Assembly (NCBI GenBank): GCA_002730875.1
Contig: PCBI01000016.1
Coordinates: 1 to 64,000, forward strand
Direction: 5' to 3'
Length of the DNA: 64,000 bases
DNA from: Spirochaetaceae bacterium
GTDB taxonomy: Bacteria > Spirochaetota > Leptospiria > Leptospirales > Leptonemataceae
Part shown: in pieces, positions 54,728 through 61,836 of the stretch
How positions within the stretch are numbered: the stretch's first letter is position 1
How the letters are laid out: every line of letters begins with the position of its first letter
Position numbers and translations under genes: made by a program
The notes under the pieces: model-generated
What the model was told of the DNA's origin: nothing
Database searches by the model: none
The model's input: only the letters and a program-made list of their open reading frames with translations

Positions 54728-54824
54728 ACCGCAAAACGCGAAGCGTTTTGTGGCAATCAGGATGACGCACAAGGATGTGCTAATGTCGGCGGAAGCGCCG
54801 GACAGGAAGTCCAGAGCCGACGAG
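54728..54824. repeat. Intergenic direct repeat, copy A (97 bp)
   Basis: It opens with ACCGCAAAACGCGAAGCGTT (the palindrome-like AAAACGC-GAA-GCGTTTT), then CACAAGGATGTGCTAATGTC and ends GAGCCGACGAG. It is about 80% identical to copy B (54884-54973). Confidence 0.7.
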
Positions 54825-54883
54825 GCCGAGAGCGACCAGGATGTTTGTGAGGGCCAAAGGCCCGCACTGGATCTGACGAGCGT

Positions 54884-54973
54884 ACCGCAAAACGCGAAGC
54901 GTTTTGCCGCAGACAGGACGACGAACAAGGATGTTCTAGTGTCGGCGAAGACAGGAGGTCGAGAGCCGACGAG
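54884..54973. repeat. Intergenic direct repeat, copy B (90 bp)
   Basis: Same order of blocks as copy A: ACCGCAAAACGCGAAGCGTT, AACAAGGATGTTCTAGTGTC, GAGCCGACGAG. The 60 bp between the copies contains GGGCC-AAAGG-CCC, a short hairpin. Confidence 0.7.
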
Positions 54974-55004
54974 TCTGCAAGCGGCGAAGCCGCGCAGTAT
55001 TGTC

Positions 55005-55041
55005 ACGCTCGCCGGGATACAGGAGGTATCCCGGCGAGCGT
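55005..55041. promoter_or_regulatory. Perfect 16-bp hairpin upstream of the NSS transporter gene
   Basis: ACGCTCGCCGGGATAC (55005-55020), loop AGGAG, GTATCCCGGCGAGCGT (55026-55041). The stem is perfect, GC-rich, and ends 29 bp before the ATG of the transporter. No T-tract follows, so it is not a standard terminator; a leader structure or the end of the repeat family is more likely. Confidence 0.6.
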
Positions 55042-55070
55042 ACCTCTATAAAGGAACAAAAACGATTCTT

Positions 55071-56639
55071 ATGCAGAACAAAGAAAGATGGGGATCTAGA
55101 ATTGGAGTCATTCTGGCGGTCATGGGAAGCGCCATCGGCCTGGGAAATTTTCTAAGATTTCCAGGGCTGGCCGCAAAATACGAAGGAGGGGCTTTCATGA
55201 TCCCCTACTTCATCGCCCTGCTATTGCTCGGTCTACCCATCGCCTGGCTGGAATGGTCCATGGGCCGCTACGGAGGCGATAAGGGTTACCACTCCAGTCC
55301 GGGTATTTTCCGCGCGCTATGGAAGTGGAAAGGATCGCCCTACTTTGGTTTTCTGGGGCTGTTGGTGCCGGTGGGCATATACATGTATTATGTGTTCATC
55401 GAAGCCCTTTGCCTCTACTATGCCTTTCTTTATCTCACCGGAGGCCTGCCGGAGTTCAACGCACTGAGCGGCGGCACTCCCTTTAAGGATCTGTTCGCTG
55501 CGGCCACGGGCTCCGGCGGCGATGGAACCCTTTTTAGCGGATCCCACCCCATCCTTTTCTTTGTGCTGGTATGCTTTGTCCTGAACACGGGCATCATATA
55601 TAGAGGGCTTTCGAAAGGTATTGAGATAGTCACCCGGGTGGCAATACCCGTGCTCTTTGTCTGCGCGGTGCTTGTTCTGATTCGGGTTCTATCCCTGGGG
55701 GCCCCGGATCCGGTTAATTTTCCGGAAAGGAACGTGCTGGAGGGGCTCGGTTACATGTGGAACCCGGAACCCAGAAACAAGACCTTCATGGAATCCTTGC
55801 TGAACGCCGAAATGTGGATGGAAGCAGCAGGACAGGTGTTTTTCTCGCTCTCTGTGGGATTTGGAGTGATTATCACATACTCCAGCTACGTTCGTCGCAA
55901 TGAAGATGTGGTCCTTTCCGGCACCACGTCGGCATCGGGGAACATCTTTGCCGAGGTAGCCCTGGGTGGACTTATAACCATCCCCGCCGCTTTTATATTC
56001 CTGGGCCCTGCAGGAATCAGCGATTCCACCTTCGCTCTGGGATTTGAAACCCTGCCTCAGGTATTTCAGGCCATGCCGGTGGGTAATTTCTTCGGCTTTC
56101 TGTGGTTCTTTCTGCTCTTTCTGGCTGCCATTACCAGCTCACTTTCCATGCTACAGCCGGCCATAGCCTTCTTCGAAGAAGGTCTTGGCCTGGAAAGAAA
56201 GACATCGGTCACCTTTCTGGGGCTTATCACTCTCATAGGAACCGGTTTCGTTGCGTTCTTTTCTATGGAGAACAAGGGGCTGGGCTATATGGACTTCTGG
56301 GTAGGCACCTTTGCCATCTACTTGCTGGCCATGCTCCAGGTTCTGGTGGGCGGATGGTTCTTTGGCGCCGAAAAGGCTCTGGAGGAAGCGAACCGTGGCT
56401 CCTACTTAAAGTTGCCGCCATGGGTAGCGTGGATATGGCGTTATGTATCGCCGGCTTTTCTCATCCTGATTTTCATACTCTGGATCCAACAGGAGCTCCC
56501 CAAGAAGCTGGAGGCTCTGGAATCGGATGTGACCATGCAGCTTACTGTTACGTTTCTGGTAGTGCTTTCTGCATTCTTCCTGATACTCATCTCCGCCGCG
56601 CTGCGAAGGTGGCGTAAGCAGGAAAAGGAGGACCTATGA
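55071..56639 (+). CDS. Neurotransmitter:sodium symporter (NSS) family transporter
   Basis: The 522-residue protein starts RWGSRIGVILAVMGSAIGLG, with NFLRFP in TM1 (the unwound Na+/substrate site of LeuT-type carriers), AFMIPYFIALLLLGLPIAWL, EWSMGRYGG, a TM6-like FFSLSVGFGVIITYSSYV and ITSSLSMLQPAIAFFEE in TM8, about 12 membrane segments in all. It imports an amino acid or similar compound with sodium. I chose ATG 55071; the frame is open to 54750 through the repeats, but the family similarity starts here. Its stop overlaps the ATG of a small partner gene. Confidence 0.9.
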   Translation: MQNKERWGSRIGVILAVMGSAIGLGNFLRFPGLAAKYEGGAFMIPYFIALLLLGLPIAWLEWSMGRYGGDKGYHSSPGIFRALWKWKGSPYFGFLGLLVPVGIYMYYVFIEALCLYYAFLYLTGGLPEFNALSGGTPFKDLFAAATGSGGDGTLFSGSHPILFFVLVCFVLNTGIIYRGLSKGIEIVTRVAIPVLFVCAVLVLIRVLSLGAPDPVNFPERNVLEGLGYMWNPEPRNKTFMESLLNAEMWMEAAGQVFFSLSVGFGVIITYSSYVRRNEDVVLSGTTSASGNIFAEVALGGLITIPAAFIFLGPAGISDSTFALGFETLPQVFQAMPVGNFFGFLWFFLLFLAAITSSLSMLQPAIAFFEEGLGLERKTSVTFLGLITLIGTGFVAFFSMENKGLGYMDFWVGTFAIYLLAMLQVLVGGWFFGAEKALEEANRGSYLKLPPWVAWIWRYVSPAFLILIFILWIQQELPKKLEALESDVTMQLTVTFLVVLSAFFLILISAALRRWRKQEKEDL

Positions 56640-56794
56640 CCATCGGTGGTTGGATTGTAATGAGCCTTTCCGTGGGCTTTGTGAGCCTACTATTCGGCAG
56701 CACTCTGTACATGATTCTGCGGCAAAAGCCGGATCCAACAGAGCACATGCATTCTACAATGGAAGAGACACCAGACATGCATGGCGATGATTGA
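56636..56794 (+). CDS. Small single-pass protein next to the NSS transporter (MetS-like)
   Basis: A 52-residue protein: MTIGGWIVMSLSVGFVSLLF, GSTLYMILRQKPDPTEHMHS, TMEETPDMHGDD. One transmembrane helix (about 5-26) with a short polar tail. The ATG overlaps the transporter stop (ATGA at 56636-56639). Placement and topology match MetS, the small subunit of NSS transporters such as MetPS of Corynebacterium; the tail is rich in Met, His and Asp. Similarity is by arrangement and topology, not by a strong sequence match. It ends inside the start region of the enoyl-CoA hydratase gene. Confidence 0.65.
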   Translation: MTIGGWIVMSLSVGFVSLLFGSTLYMILRQKPDPTEHMHSTMEETPDMHGDD

Positions 56795-57587
56795 CCATAT
56801 GAGCGATTCTATCTCCTTAGAACAACTGTACGATGGTCAGATTGCCATCCTTTATCTGAATAATCCGGAATCAAAGAATTCCATGACCCTGGATATGGGA
56901 CTGAGCTTCCATCGCGAACTACATCGACTGGCCAGCGCCGATCCCATGCCCCGGGCGGTCATTATCACCGGCAAAAACGGACTGTTCTCCAGCGGCGGAG
57001 ACCTGGGGCTTTTGCGCTCTTTCATGGAAAAGAGTCAGAAGGATAACGAAGAATTCATGGAATCCTTTTATCGCCTCTTTCTGGAAGTGCGAAATATGCC
57101 CTTTCCGGTACTGGCTGCCGTAAACGGTCATGCGATTGGCGCAAGCCTGGCTCTTGCCCTGGCCTGCGACTTGCGATACTTTGTGCCGGACGGCAAGTAC
57201 GCCTTCAACTTTGTGCGAATCGGAATCCATCCGGGGATGGGTTCCAGCTTCCTTGCTCGAAGCGTAGCCGGTTTGCATCAGGCCCAGGAGTTACTGTTTA
57301 CTGGTAGACAGATTTCGGGACAGGAGGCCCTGCAACGAGGTCTTTGCCACGGCATTTACGATAAGGAAGATGTGCTGGAAAAGACCATTGAGGTGGCCCG
57401 GGAAATCGCCACAGCCGCCCCCCGGGCGGTGCGGGCGCTGAAGCAAGGCTTATATAGAGGAACTGATCTGGAAGCGACTCTAAAGTATGAGGCCGCAAGT
57501 CAGGCCGAAAACTATCTGACCGAGGATTTTCGGGAAGCCATGGATGCGATCCAGGAGAAGAGAAAGCCGGAGTATCGAGACCGTTAG
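56781..57587 (+). CDS. Enoyl-CoA hydratase/isomerase family protein
   Basis: The 268-residue protein has the crotonase fold signatures: IAILYLNNPESKNSMTLDMG, RAVIITGKNGLFSSGGDLGL (first oxyanion strand, SGGDL), PVLAAVNGHAIGASLALALA (second oxyanion, GHAIGAS), CDLRYFVPDGKYAFNFVRIG and HPGMGSSFLARSVAG. It acts on an acyl-CoA thioester (hydration, isomerisation or cleavage). The Glu pair of classical hydratases is not clear (HPGMGSS), so an isomerase-type role is possible. It overlaps the MetS-like gene by 14 bp; Met7 (56799) is an alternative start. Confidence 0.88.
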   Translation: MAMIDHMSDSISLEQLYDGQIAILYLNNPESKNSMTLDMGLSFHRELHRLASADPMPRAVIITGKNGLFSSGGDLGLLRSFMEKSQKDNEEFMESFYRLFLEVRNMPFPVLAAVNGHAIGASLALALACDLRYFVPDGKYAFNFVRIGIHPGMGSSFLARSVAGLHQAQELLFTGRQISGQEALQRGLCHGIYDKEDVLEKTIEVAREIATAAPRAVRALKQGLYRGTDLEATLKYEAASQAENYLTEDFREAMDAIQEKRKPEYRDR

Positions 57588-57700
57588 AGCCAGGGTCGCG
57601 GGTCCTGATGTGGTCCTCCGGCGCCGGCCCTCATGCGGTCCCGACATCGCTGTCCCATCGCTCAACTGGAATACCGATCTGAGGGCCGGAGCAATATCCG

Positions 57701-58561
57701 ATGAAAAAACTATCCGCCGCAATCATCACATTTAATGAAGAGAACAATATTCGGGACTGCATCGAGTCCTGTCTGCCCGTGGCAGATGAAATATTGATTC
57801 TGGACTCCCACAGCACCGACGAAACCGAAACCATTGCGCGATCCTACGACAACGTGCGATTCGAAACCAGAAACTTTGACGGTCATATAGAACAGAAGAA
57901 TGCCGCCATCGATCGCTGCAGCCACGAGTGGATTATTTCCCTGGATGCCGACGAGCGAATCTCGCCCCGACTGGCAGAAAGCCTGCAGGAGTTCAAGCAG
58001 AAGCCCGACGACGAAAACAACGGTTTCAAACTGGCCCGATTAACCTTCCATATGGGTCGATTTATTCGACATTCCGGCTGGTATCCGCAGCGAAGATACC
58101 GGCTGTTTCGCAAAGGAAAGGCCCGCTGGTCCGGCGAGAACCCTCACGACTTCGTGGAGATTGAAGGGCCCGGCGGCGTTCTAAAGGGCGATATCATACA
58201 TTACAGCTTCAAAGATTTGTCCCATCAAGTAGATACGGTAAACAAGTTCAGTTCGATTGTAGCGTTCACCCGGTTTCGCAAAGGGCGGCGATTCTCATGG
58301 CTTCCTGTGCTGTACAAGCCCTGGGGCAAATTCTGGGAAATCTACTTATTTAAACGAGGTTTCCTGGACGGTTTCCCCGGATTTGCCATAGCTGTGGCCT
58401 CGGCCTTTTCGACCTTTCTGAAATTCGCCAAAATCTACGAAATGGACCGTAAATTCATTGCTCGACCCTCCAATGTTCGCCTATCTTATGGAGAGAAAGA
58501 GAGTTCGGAACCCGCCATCCGCTTCCCGGGAAATGCAACCGAAGGTGATGCAAATGAATAA
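57701..58561 (+). CDS. Family 2 glycosyltransferase (WaaE/KdtX-like)
   Basis: The 286-residue protein has the GT2 core: LSAAIITFNEENNIRDCIES, VADEILILDSHSTDETETIA, FDGHIEQKNAAIDRCSHEW and ISLDADERISPRLAESLQEF (DAD-type nucleotide-sugar site), then WYPQRRYRLFRKGKARWSGE and HYSFKDLSHQVDTVNKFSSI, which fit the WaaE/KdtX group of lipopolysaccharide-core transferases. A membrane-associated C-terminus (GFPGFAIAVASAFSTFLKF) follows. It adds a sugar to a glycolipid or LPS core at the cytoplasmic face. It overlaps mltG by 8 bp. Confidence 0.9.
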   Translation: MKKLSAAIITFNEENNIRDCIESCLPVADEILILDSHSTDETETIARSYDNVRFETRNFDGHIEQKNAAIDRCSHEWIISLDADERISPRLAESLQEFKQKPDDENNGFKLARLTFHMGRFIRHSGWYPQRRYRLFRKGKARWSGENPHDFVEIEGPGGVLKGDIIHYSFKDLSHQVDTVNKFSSIVAFTRFRKGRRFSWLPVLYKPWGKFWEIYLFKRGFLDGFPGFAIAVASAFSTFLKFAKIYEMDRKFIARPSNVRLSYGEKESSEPAIRFPGNATEGDANE

Positions 58562-59555
58562 AGTAAAGGATCTACGTTATTGGGCAGGTGCCCTGGTATT
58601 TGTGGGCCTGGGGCTTATCCTCTACATGCAGTTTCTAAGCCCTTCCCGTCCGGCCGGCGATGGCTCCCAGGAAATTGTCTACGACCTGAAACACGGCTCC
58701 GGCGCCTACAGCGTGGCCCGGGATCTAAGCGAGGCGGGCATTATCCGCTCTCCGGATTATTTCAAGCTTTATATGCGACTCACCGGACTGCAGGACGAAC
58801 TCAAAGCCGGGTCCTATGAACTGAATGATGGCATGTCCACCCATGAGGTGGCAGAAGTGCTGACGGAAGGTCGTGTGCGCATGGTTCAGTTCACCATACC
58901 GGAAGGCTGGCACAATCGGCAAATCGCCAAACTGATGGTAGAACGAGGATTTGCCGAGAACGAAGAGCAGTTTCTGAAGCTTACGAAGGATCCGGCGATC
59001 CTGAAGAAGTTCCAGATTCCGGCAGATTCCACGGAAGGTTATCTTTTTCCGGAAACCTATACAATCAGCTATGGATACCCGCTGGAGAAAATCCATGAGG
59101 CGATGATTGCCAGATTCTTTGCCCAGCTGGAGAAGGCCAATCCTCCAGAGAACATCAGTCGTAAAGATCTGCATAAGAAGCTGATTCTGGCCTCCATTAT
59201 CGAAAGGGAAGCTGTCAAGAGAGAAGAACTCCCGCATATGTCCCGGGTCTTTCTGAACCGTCTGGACAAAGGAATGCGCCTGGAGTCCTGCGCCACCATC
59301 CAATATCTGCTACCCAAACCCCGGGAAAAGCTCTATGAAAAGGATCTGCAGATTCCCAGTCCTTACAATACCTACGAAAATGCAGGGATGCCACCGGGCC
59401 CGATTTCCAATCCGGGACTGCCGGCCCTTAAGGCTGCCTTCCATCCAGAGGAAGGCGATTTTCTATTCTTTGTACTCAAACCGGATGGCTCGCACCATTT
59501 CTCGAAAACCTTTCAAGAACATGTGAAAGCGAAACGAAAATATCTGGGCTCTTAA
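58554..59555 (+). CDS. mltG: Endolytic murein transglycosylase MltG (YceG-like)
   Basis: The 333-residue protein (ATG 58554, AAGGTG upstream inside the glycosyltransferase gene) has one N-terminal membrane helix (YWAGALVFVGLGLILYMQFL), a LysM-like part (ELNDGMSTHEVAEVLTEGRV, then FTIPEGWHNRQIAKLM) and the YceG catalytic domain: STEGYLFPETYTISYG, LILASIIEREAVKREELPHM (Glu in SIIEREA), SRVFLNRLDKGMRLESCATI and SPYNTYENAGMPPGPISNPG. It cuts nascent glycan strands in the periplasm. The overlap with the glycosyltransferase gene suggests shared expression. Confidence 0.92.
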   Translation: MNKVKDLRYWAGALVFVGLGLILYMQFLSPSRPAGDGSQEIVYDLKHGSGAYSVARDLSEAGIIRSPDYFKLYMRLTGLQDELKAGSYELNDGMSTHEVAEVLTEGRVRMVQFTIPEGWHNRQIAKLMVERGFAENEEQFLKLTKDPAILKKFQIPADSTEGYLFPETYTISYGYPLEKIHEAMIARFFAQLEKANPPENISRKDLHKKLILASIIEREAVKREELPHMSRVFLNRLDKGMRLESCATIQYLLPKPREKLYEKDLQIPSPYNTYENAGMPPGPISNPGLPALKAAFHPEEGDFLFFVLKPDGSHHFSKTFQEHVKAKRKYLGS

Positions 59556-59749
59556 ACCAGAGCGGCCCATTTCTTCGCTCTACCACTTTGTTGGGTGAAG
59601 AAGATTCCGGTAGGCCCCTTCCACCGCTTCCAGGACCGGGTTGCCGACCCCCCGGGCAGTGGCCGTGGGCCCCCGGGAATTGGTTGCAAGCAAAACAAAC
59701 AGGCCGATAATCAGAGTATGCCGGCACTATCCCCGGCTCAGAGGAAGCT

Positions 59750-60403
59750 TTGGCAGACAAGAAACCAGAAAAGAAACAGGCCCAGTCCGGCGACCTGCAA
59801 CGGATCCTGGACCAGCTCAAGCAGCTGGAGGATGAGAATGGGCGCTTGCAAAAAGAGGTTGAGAGCCGCAGAAAAGAGCGGGCCCGATTAATTCAGGACT
59901 TGAGAAACCAGCACAAACGAGCCGGAGAAAGAGTGAAGAGCCTGGATGCTCGACTTCAAGCTGGAACGGAAAAGCTAAAACAGCTGCAGGGTCTGGTAGC
60001 CAGACTCCGGGAGTTGCAGCAGCAGAAAGAAGCGCTTATCGAAAAACTGGCCATCCGTCTTCAAATGGGCCCACCCGCCGCCGCGACGGCCGGCCCCGAG
60101 AAAAAGCAAGCGGGACCAGCATCGGCCCCTGCGAACAAGGCCGCGCCATCGGCAAAGAATGCCTCTGCCAGCCCGGCCGGCAAGAAGGCCGCGGTCAAAA
60201 AGACCGCAACGAAAAAGAAAAGTGCAACCCCTGCTTCAAAACCCGCAGCCGAGCCGGCACCTGCAGCCAACGCTGCGCCTTCGGCCCCTCCGCACCTGGG
60301 AGATCTGAAGCAGCAACTGGGTGCTTTGCTCGATGATGTGAAAAACATGAAGCGCACACGGGTAAAACTGGAAAAGGAGATTGACCGTCTCAAGCGCGAC
60401 TAA
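59750..60403 (+). CDS. Coiled-coil protein with Ala/Lys/Pro-rich linker
   Basis: The 217-residue protein starts at TTG with AGGAAG upstream. Residues 15-105 form a long coiled coil (LQRILDQLKQLEDENGRLQK, LIQDLRNQHKRAGERVKSLD, LVARLRELQQQKEALIEKLA). A low-complexity Ala/Lys/Pro linker follows (about 108-180; GKKAAVKKTATKKKSATPAS) and a last helical part (LKQQLGALLDDVKNMKRTR, KLEKEIDRLKRD). No domain is recognised. It lies 17 bp before rplM and may share its transcript. Confidence 0.65.
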   Translation: MADKKPEKKQAQSGDLQRILDQLKQLEDENGRLQKEVESRRKERARLIQDLRNQHKRAGERVKSLDARLQAGTEKLKQLQGLVARLRELQQQKEALIEKLAIRLQMGPPAAATAGPEKKQAGPASAPANKAAPSAKNASASPAGKKAAVKKTATKKKSATPASKPAAEPAPAANAAPSAPPHLGDLKQQLGALLDDVKNMKRTRVKLEKEIDRLKRD

Positions 60404-60420
60404 ATCCTGTCCAGATCAGT

Positions 60421-60882
60421 ATGAGCCATCTATTGCCTACACAGAGAACCCCCCTTATCGGGGAGAAGAACATCACCAAGAAGTGGATCCTGGTGGATGC
60501 CGACGGTCAAAACCTGGGTCGTCTGGCCGCACAGATTGCCTACCGCCTGCGTGGTAAGCATCGTGTGGATTTCTCCACTCATCAGGATCTGGGAGACTTC
60601 GTGGTTGTGGTAAATGCAGAGAAGATCCAGGTAACCGGTAAGAAACTGGATCAGAAAATCTACCACAAGCACTCCGGTTACACCGGCGGTCTTACATCTA
60701 TGACTCTCCGTGAAAAACTGGATAAGAATCCAGTTTCGGCTCTGGAACTGGCAGTCCGTAGAATGCTGCCCAAAGGCTCTCTGGGGCGTAAGATGTTTCG
60801 CAACCTGAAAGTGTATGCTGGTACCGAGCATCCGCATCAGTCCCAGAAGCCGGAAAGCTGGACTCCTGCTCATCGAACCTGA
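60421..60882 (+). CDS. rplM: 50S ribosomal protein L13
   Basis: The 153-residue protein matches L13: KKWILVDADGQNLGRLAAQI, AYRLRGKHRVDFSTHQDLGD, FVVVVNAEKIQVTGKKLDQK, IYHKHSGYTGGLTSMTLREK, AVRRMLPKGSLGRKMFRNLK and VYAGTEHPHQSQKPE. It binds 23S rRNA early in large-subunit assembly. It is followed 23 bp later by rpsI, the classical rplM-rpsI operon order. Confidence 0.97.
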   Translation: MSHLLPTQRTPLIGEKNITKKWILVDADGQNLGRLAAQIAYRLRGKHRVDFSTHQDLGDFVVVVNAEKIQVTGKKLDQKIYHKHSGYTGGLTSMTLREKLDKNPVSALELAVRRMLPKGSLGRKMFRNLKVYAGTEHPHQSQKPESWTPAHRT

Positions 60883-60905
60883 AAAACGAATTCTTGAATA
60901 AGACT

Positions 60906-61298
60906 ATGGCAAGCACACAAACTACATACCTGGGAAGAAGAAAAACCTCTGTAGCACGACTGCAAATGAGTAGCGGCGAAGGACAGATCGTGGTAAACGG
61001 CAAACCTATCGAGCAGTACTTCACTGTTCCCCGCATGATGCAACATGCTACCGAAGGACTGAAGCTCTCCGGCAAAGAAGGCTCCGTGAACCTGCGGATC
61101 AACGTTCGTGGTGGCGGAATTAGCTCCCAATCCGGAGCCGTTCGTCTGGCCCTGGCCCGTGCCCTTCAGACAGAGAATCCACAATTAAGAGAACCCCTGA
61201 AAAAGGCCGGTCTTCTTACTCGAGATCCTCGAATGGTAGAACGTAAAAAATACGGTCTGCGCAAAGCACGAAGAGGAACACAGTTCTCCAAACGTTAA
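60906..61298 (+). CDS. rpsI: 30S ribosomal protein S9
   Basis: The 130-residue protein matches S9: TTYLGRRKTSVARLQMSSGE, GQIVVNGKPIEQYFTVPRMM, GGGISSQSGAVRLALARALQ and LTRDPRMVERKKYGLRKARR with the C-terminal QFSKR, whose Arg contacts P-site tRNA. ATG 60906 chosen over the in-frame TTG at 60894. Terminated by a strong hairpin at 61357. Confidence 0.97.
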   Translation: MASTQTTYLGRRKTSVARLQMSSGEGQIVVNGKPIEQYFTVPRMMQHATEGLKLSGKEGSVNLRINVRGGGISSQSGAVRLALARALQTENPQLREPLKKAGLLTRDPRMVERKKYGLRKARRGTQFSKR

Positions 61299-61356
61299 GG
61301 CCGATGGAAGGGAGCCAGAGAAGCAATTCGCGCTCCCGTTTCCGCCCTTTACAGCA

Positions 61357-61384
61357 AAAGCCGCATTCGAATGCGGCTTTTTTG
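61357..61384 (+). terminator. Rho-independent terminator of rplM-rpsI
   Basis: AAAGCCGCATTC / GAATGCGGCTTT, a perfect 24-bp palindrome (61357-61380) followed by TTT. The natural loop is at the centre. It is nearly symmetrical and may also work on the other strand. Confidence 0.88.
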
Positions 61385-61395
61385 CTTCCCTGGCA

Positions 61396-61410
61396 TGAGA
61401 CTGATTCTCA
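61396..61410. promoter_or_regulatory. Fur-box-like operator upstream of the feo operon
   Basis: TGAGACTGATTCTCA is a 5-5-5 palindrome (TGAGA/TCTCA). It matches the 7-1-7 Fur consensus TGATAATNATTATCA at 12 of 14 defined positions or near that. A TTGACG at 61418-61423 is a candidate -35 element; the -10 is unclear. It lies 55 bp before the first feo gene. Confidence 0.5.
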
Positions 61411-61464
61411 AAAAAATTTGACGCCAGGGGATCTCTGTCCTTTCTTGAAGGCATCGAGGTACAA

Positions 61465-61614
61465 ATGGCAATCTGGGAAATGGCAATCATCACTCTAATC
61501 GTCTCCGCTGCCGGAGGCTATCTTATTATGCGCGTTGTGAGTCTGTTTCGGCTGGCCAAAAAACCCACTTCCAGGTGCGCATCTTCCTGCGGTTGTAGCC
61601 ATGACTCTCGCTGA
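61465..61614 (+). CDS. FeoB-associated Cys-rich small membrane protein
   Basis: A 49-residue protein: MAIWEMAIITLIVSAAGGYL, IMRVVSLFRLAKKPTSRCAS, SCGCSHDSR. One transmembrane helix (about 6-26) and a tail with Cys-x3-Cys-x-Cys (CASSCGC), the layout of the small Cys-rich membrane proteins often found next to feoB. The tail may bind iron or an iron-sulfur cluster; that is inferred. It overlaps the feoA start by 14 bp. First gene of the feo operon here. Confidence 0.75.
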   Translation: MAIWEMAIITLIVSAAGGYLIMRVVSLFRLAKKPTSRCASSCGCSHDSR

Positions 61615-61831
61615 CCTTGAACCCGGCCAAACCGGAATCATTCACGACCTGGACGAAAACGATCCGTTCCTGTTTAGGCTCGCGGAACTGGGTTTTGTGC
61701 CGGGGGAGACTGTCGAGCTGCTGAAGCGTGCCCCCATGGGCGATCCCCTGGAAGTAAAGATCATGGACTCCGCCATGTGCATCCGTGCCGAGCAGGCAAG
61801 ACGTATCTTCATCGATTCCAGCCCCCTTTGA
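61601..61831 (+). CDS. feoA: Ferrous iron transport protein A
   Basis: The 76-residue protein is one FeoA (SH3-like) domain: MTLADLEPGQTGIIHDLDEN, FLFRLAELGFVPGETVELLK (LAELGFVPG hallmark), RAPMGDPLEVKIMDSAMCIR and AEQARRIFI. It is a cytoplasmic accessory of FeoB. It overlaps the Cys-rich gene upstream and lies 5 bp before feoB. Confidence 0.93.
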   Translation: MTLADLEPGQTGIIHDLDENDPFLFRLAELGFVPGETVELLKRAPMGDPLEVKIMDSAMCIRAEQARRIFIDSSPL

Positions 61832-61836
61832 AACAC

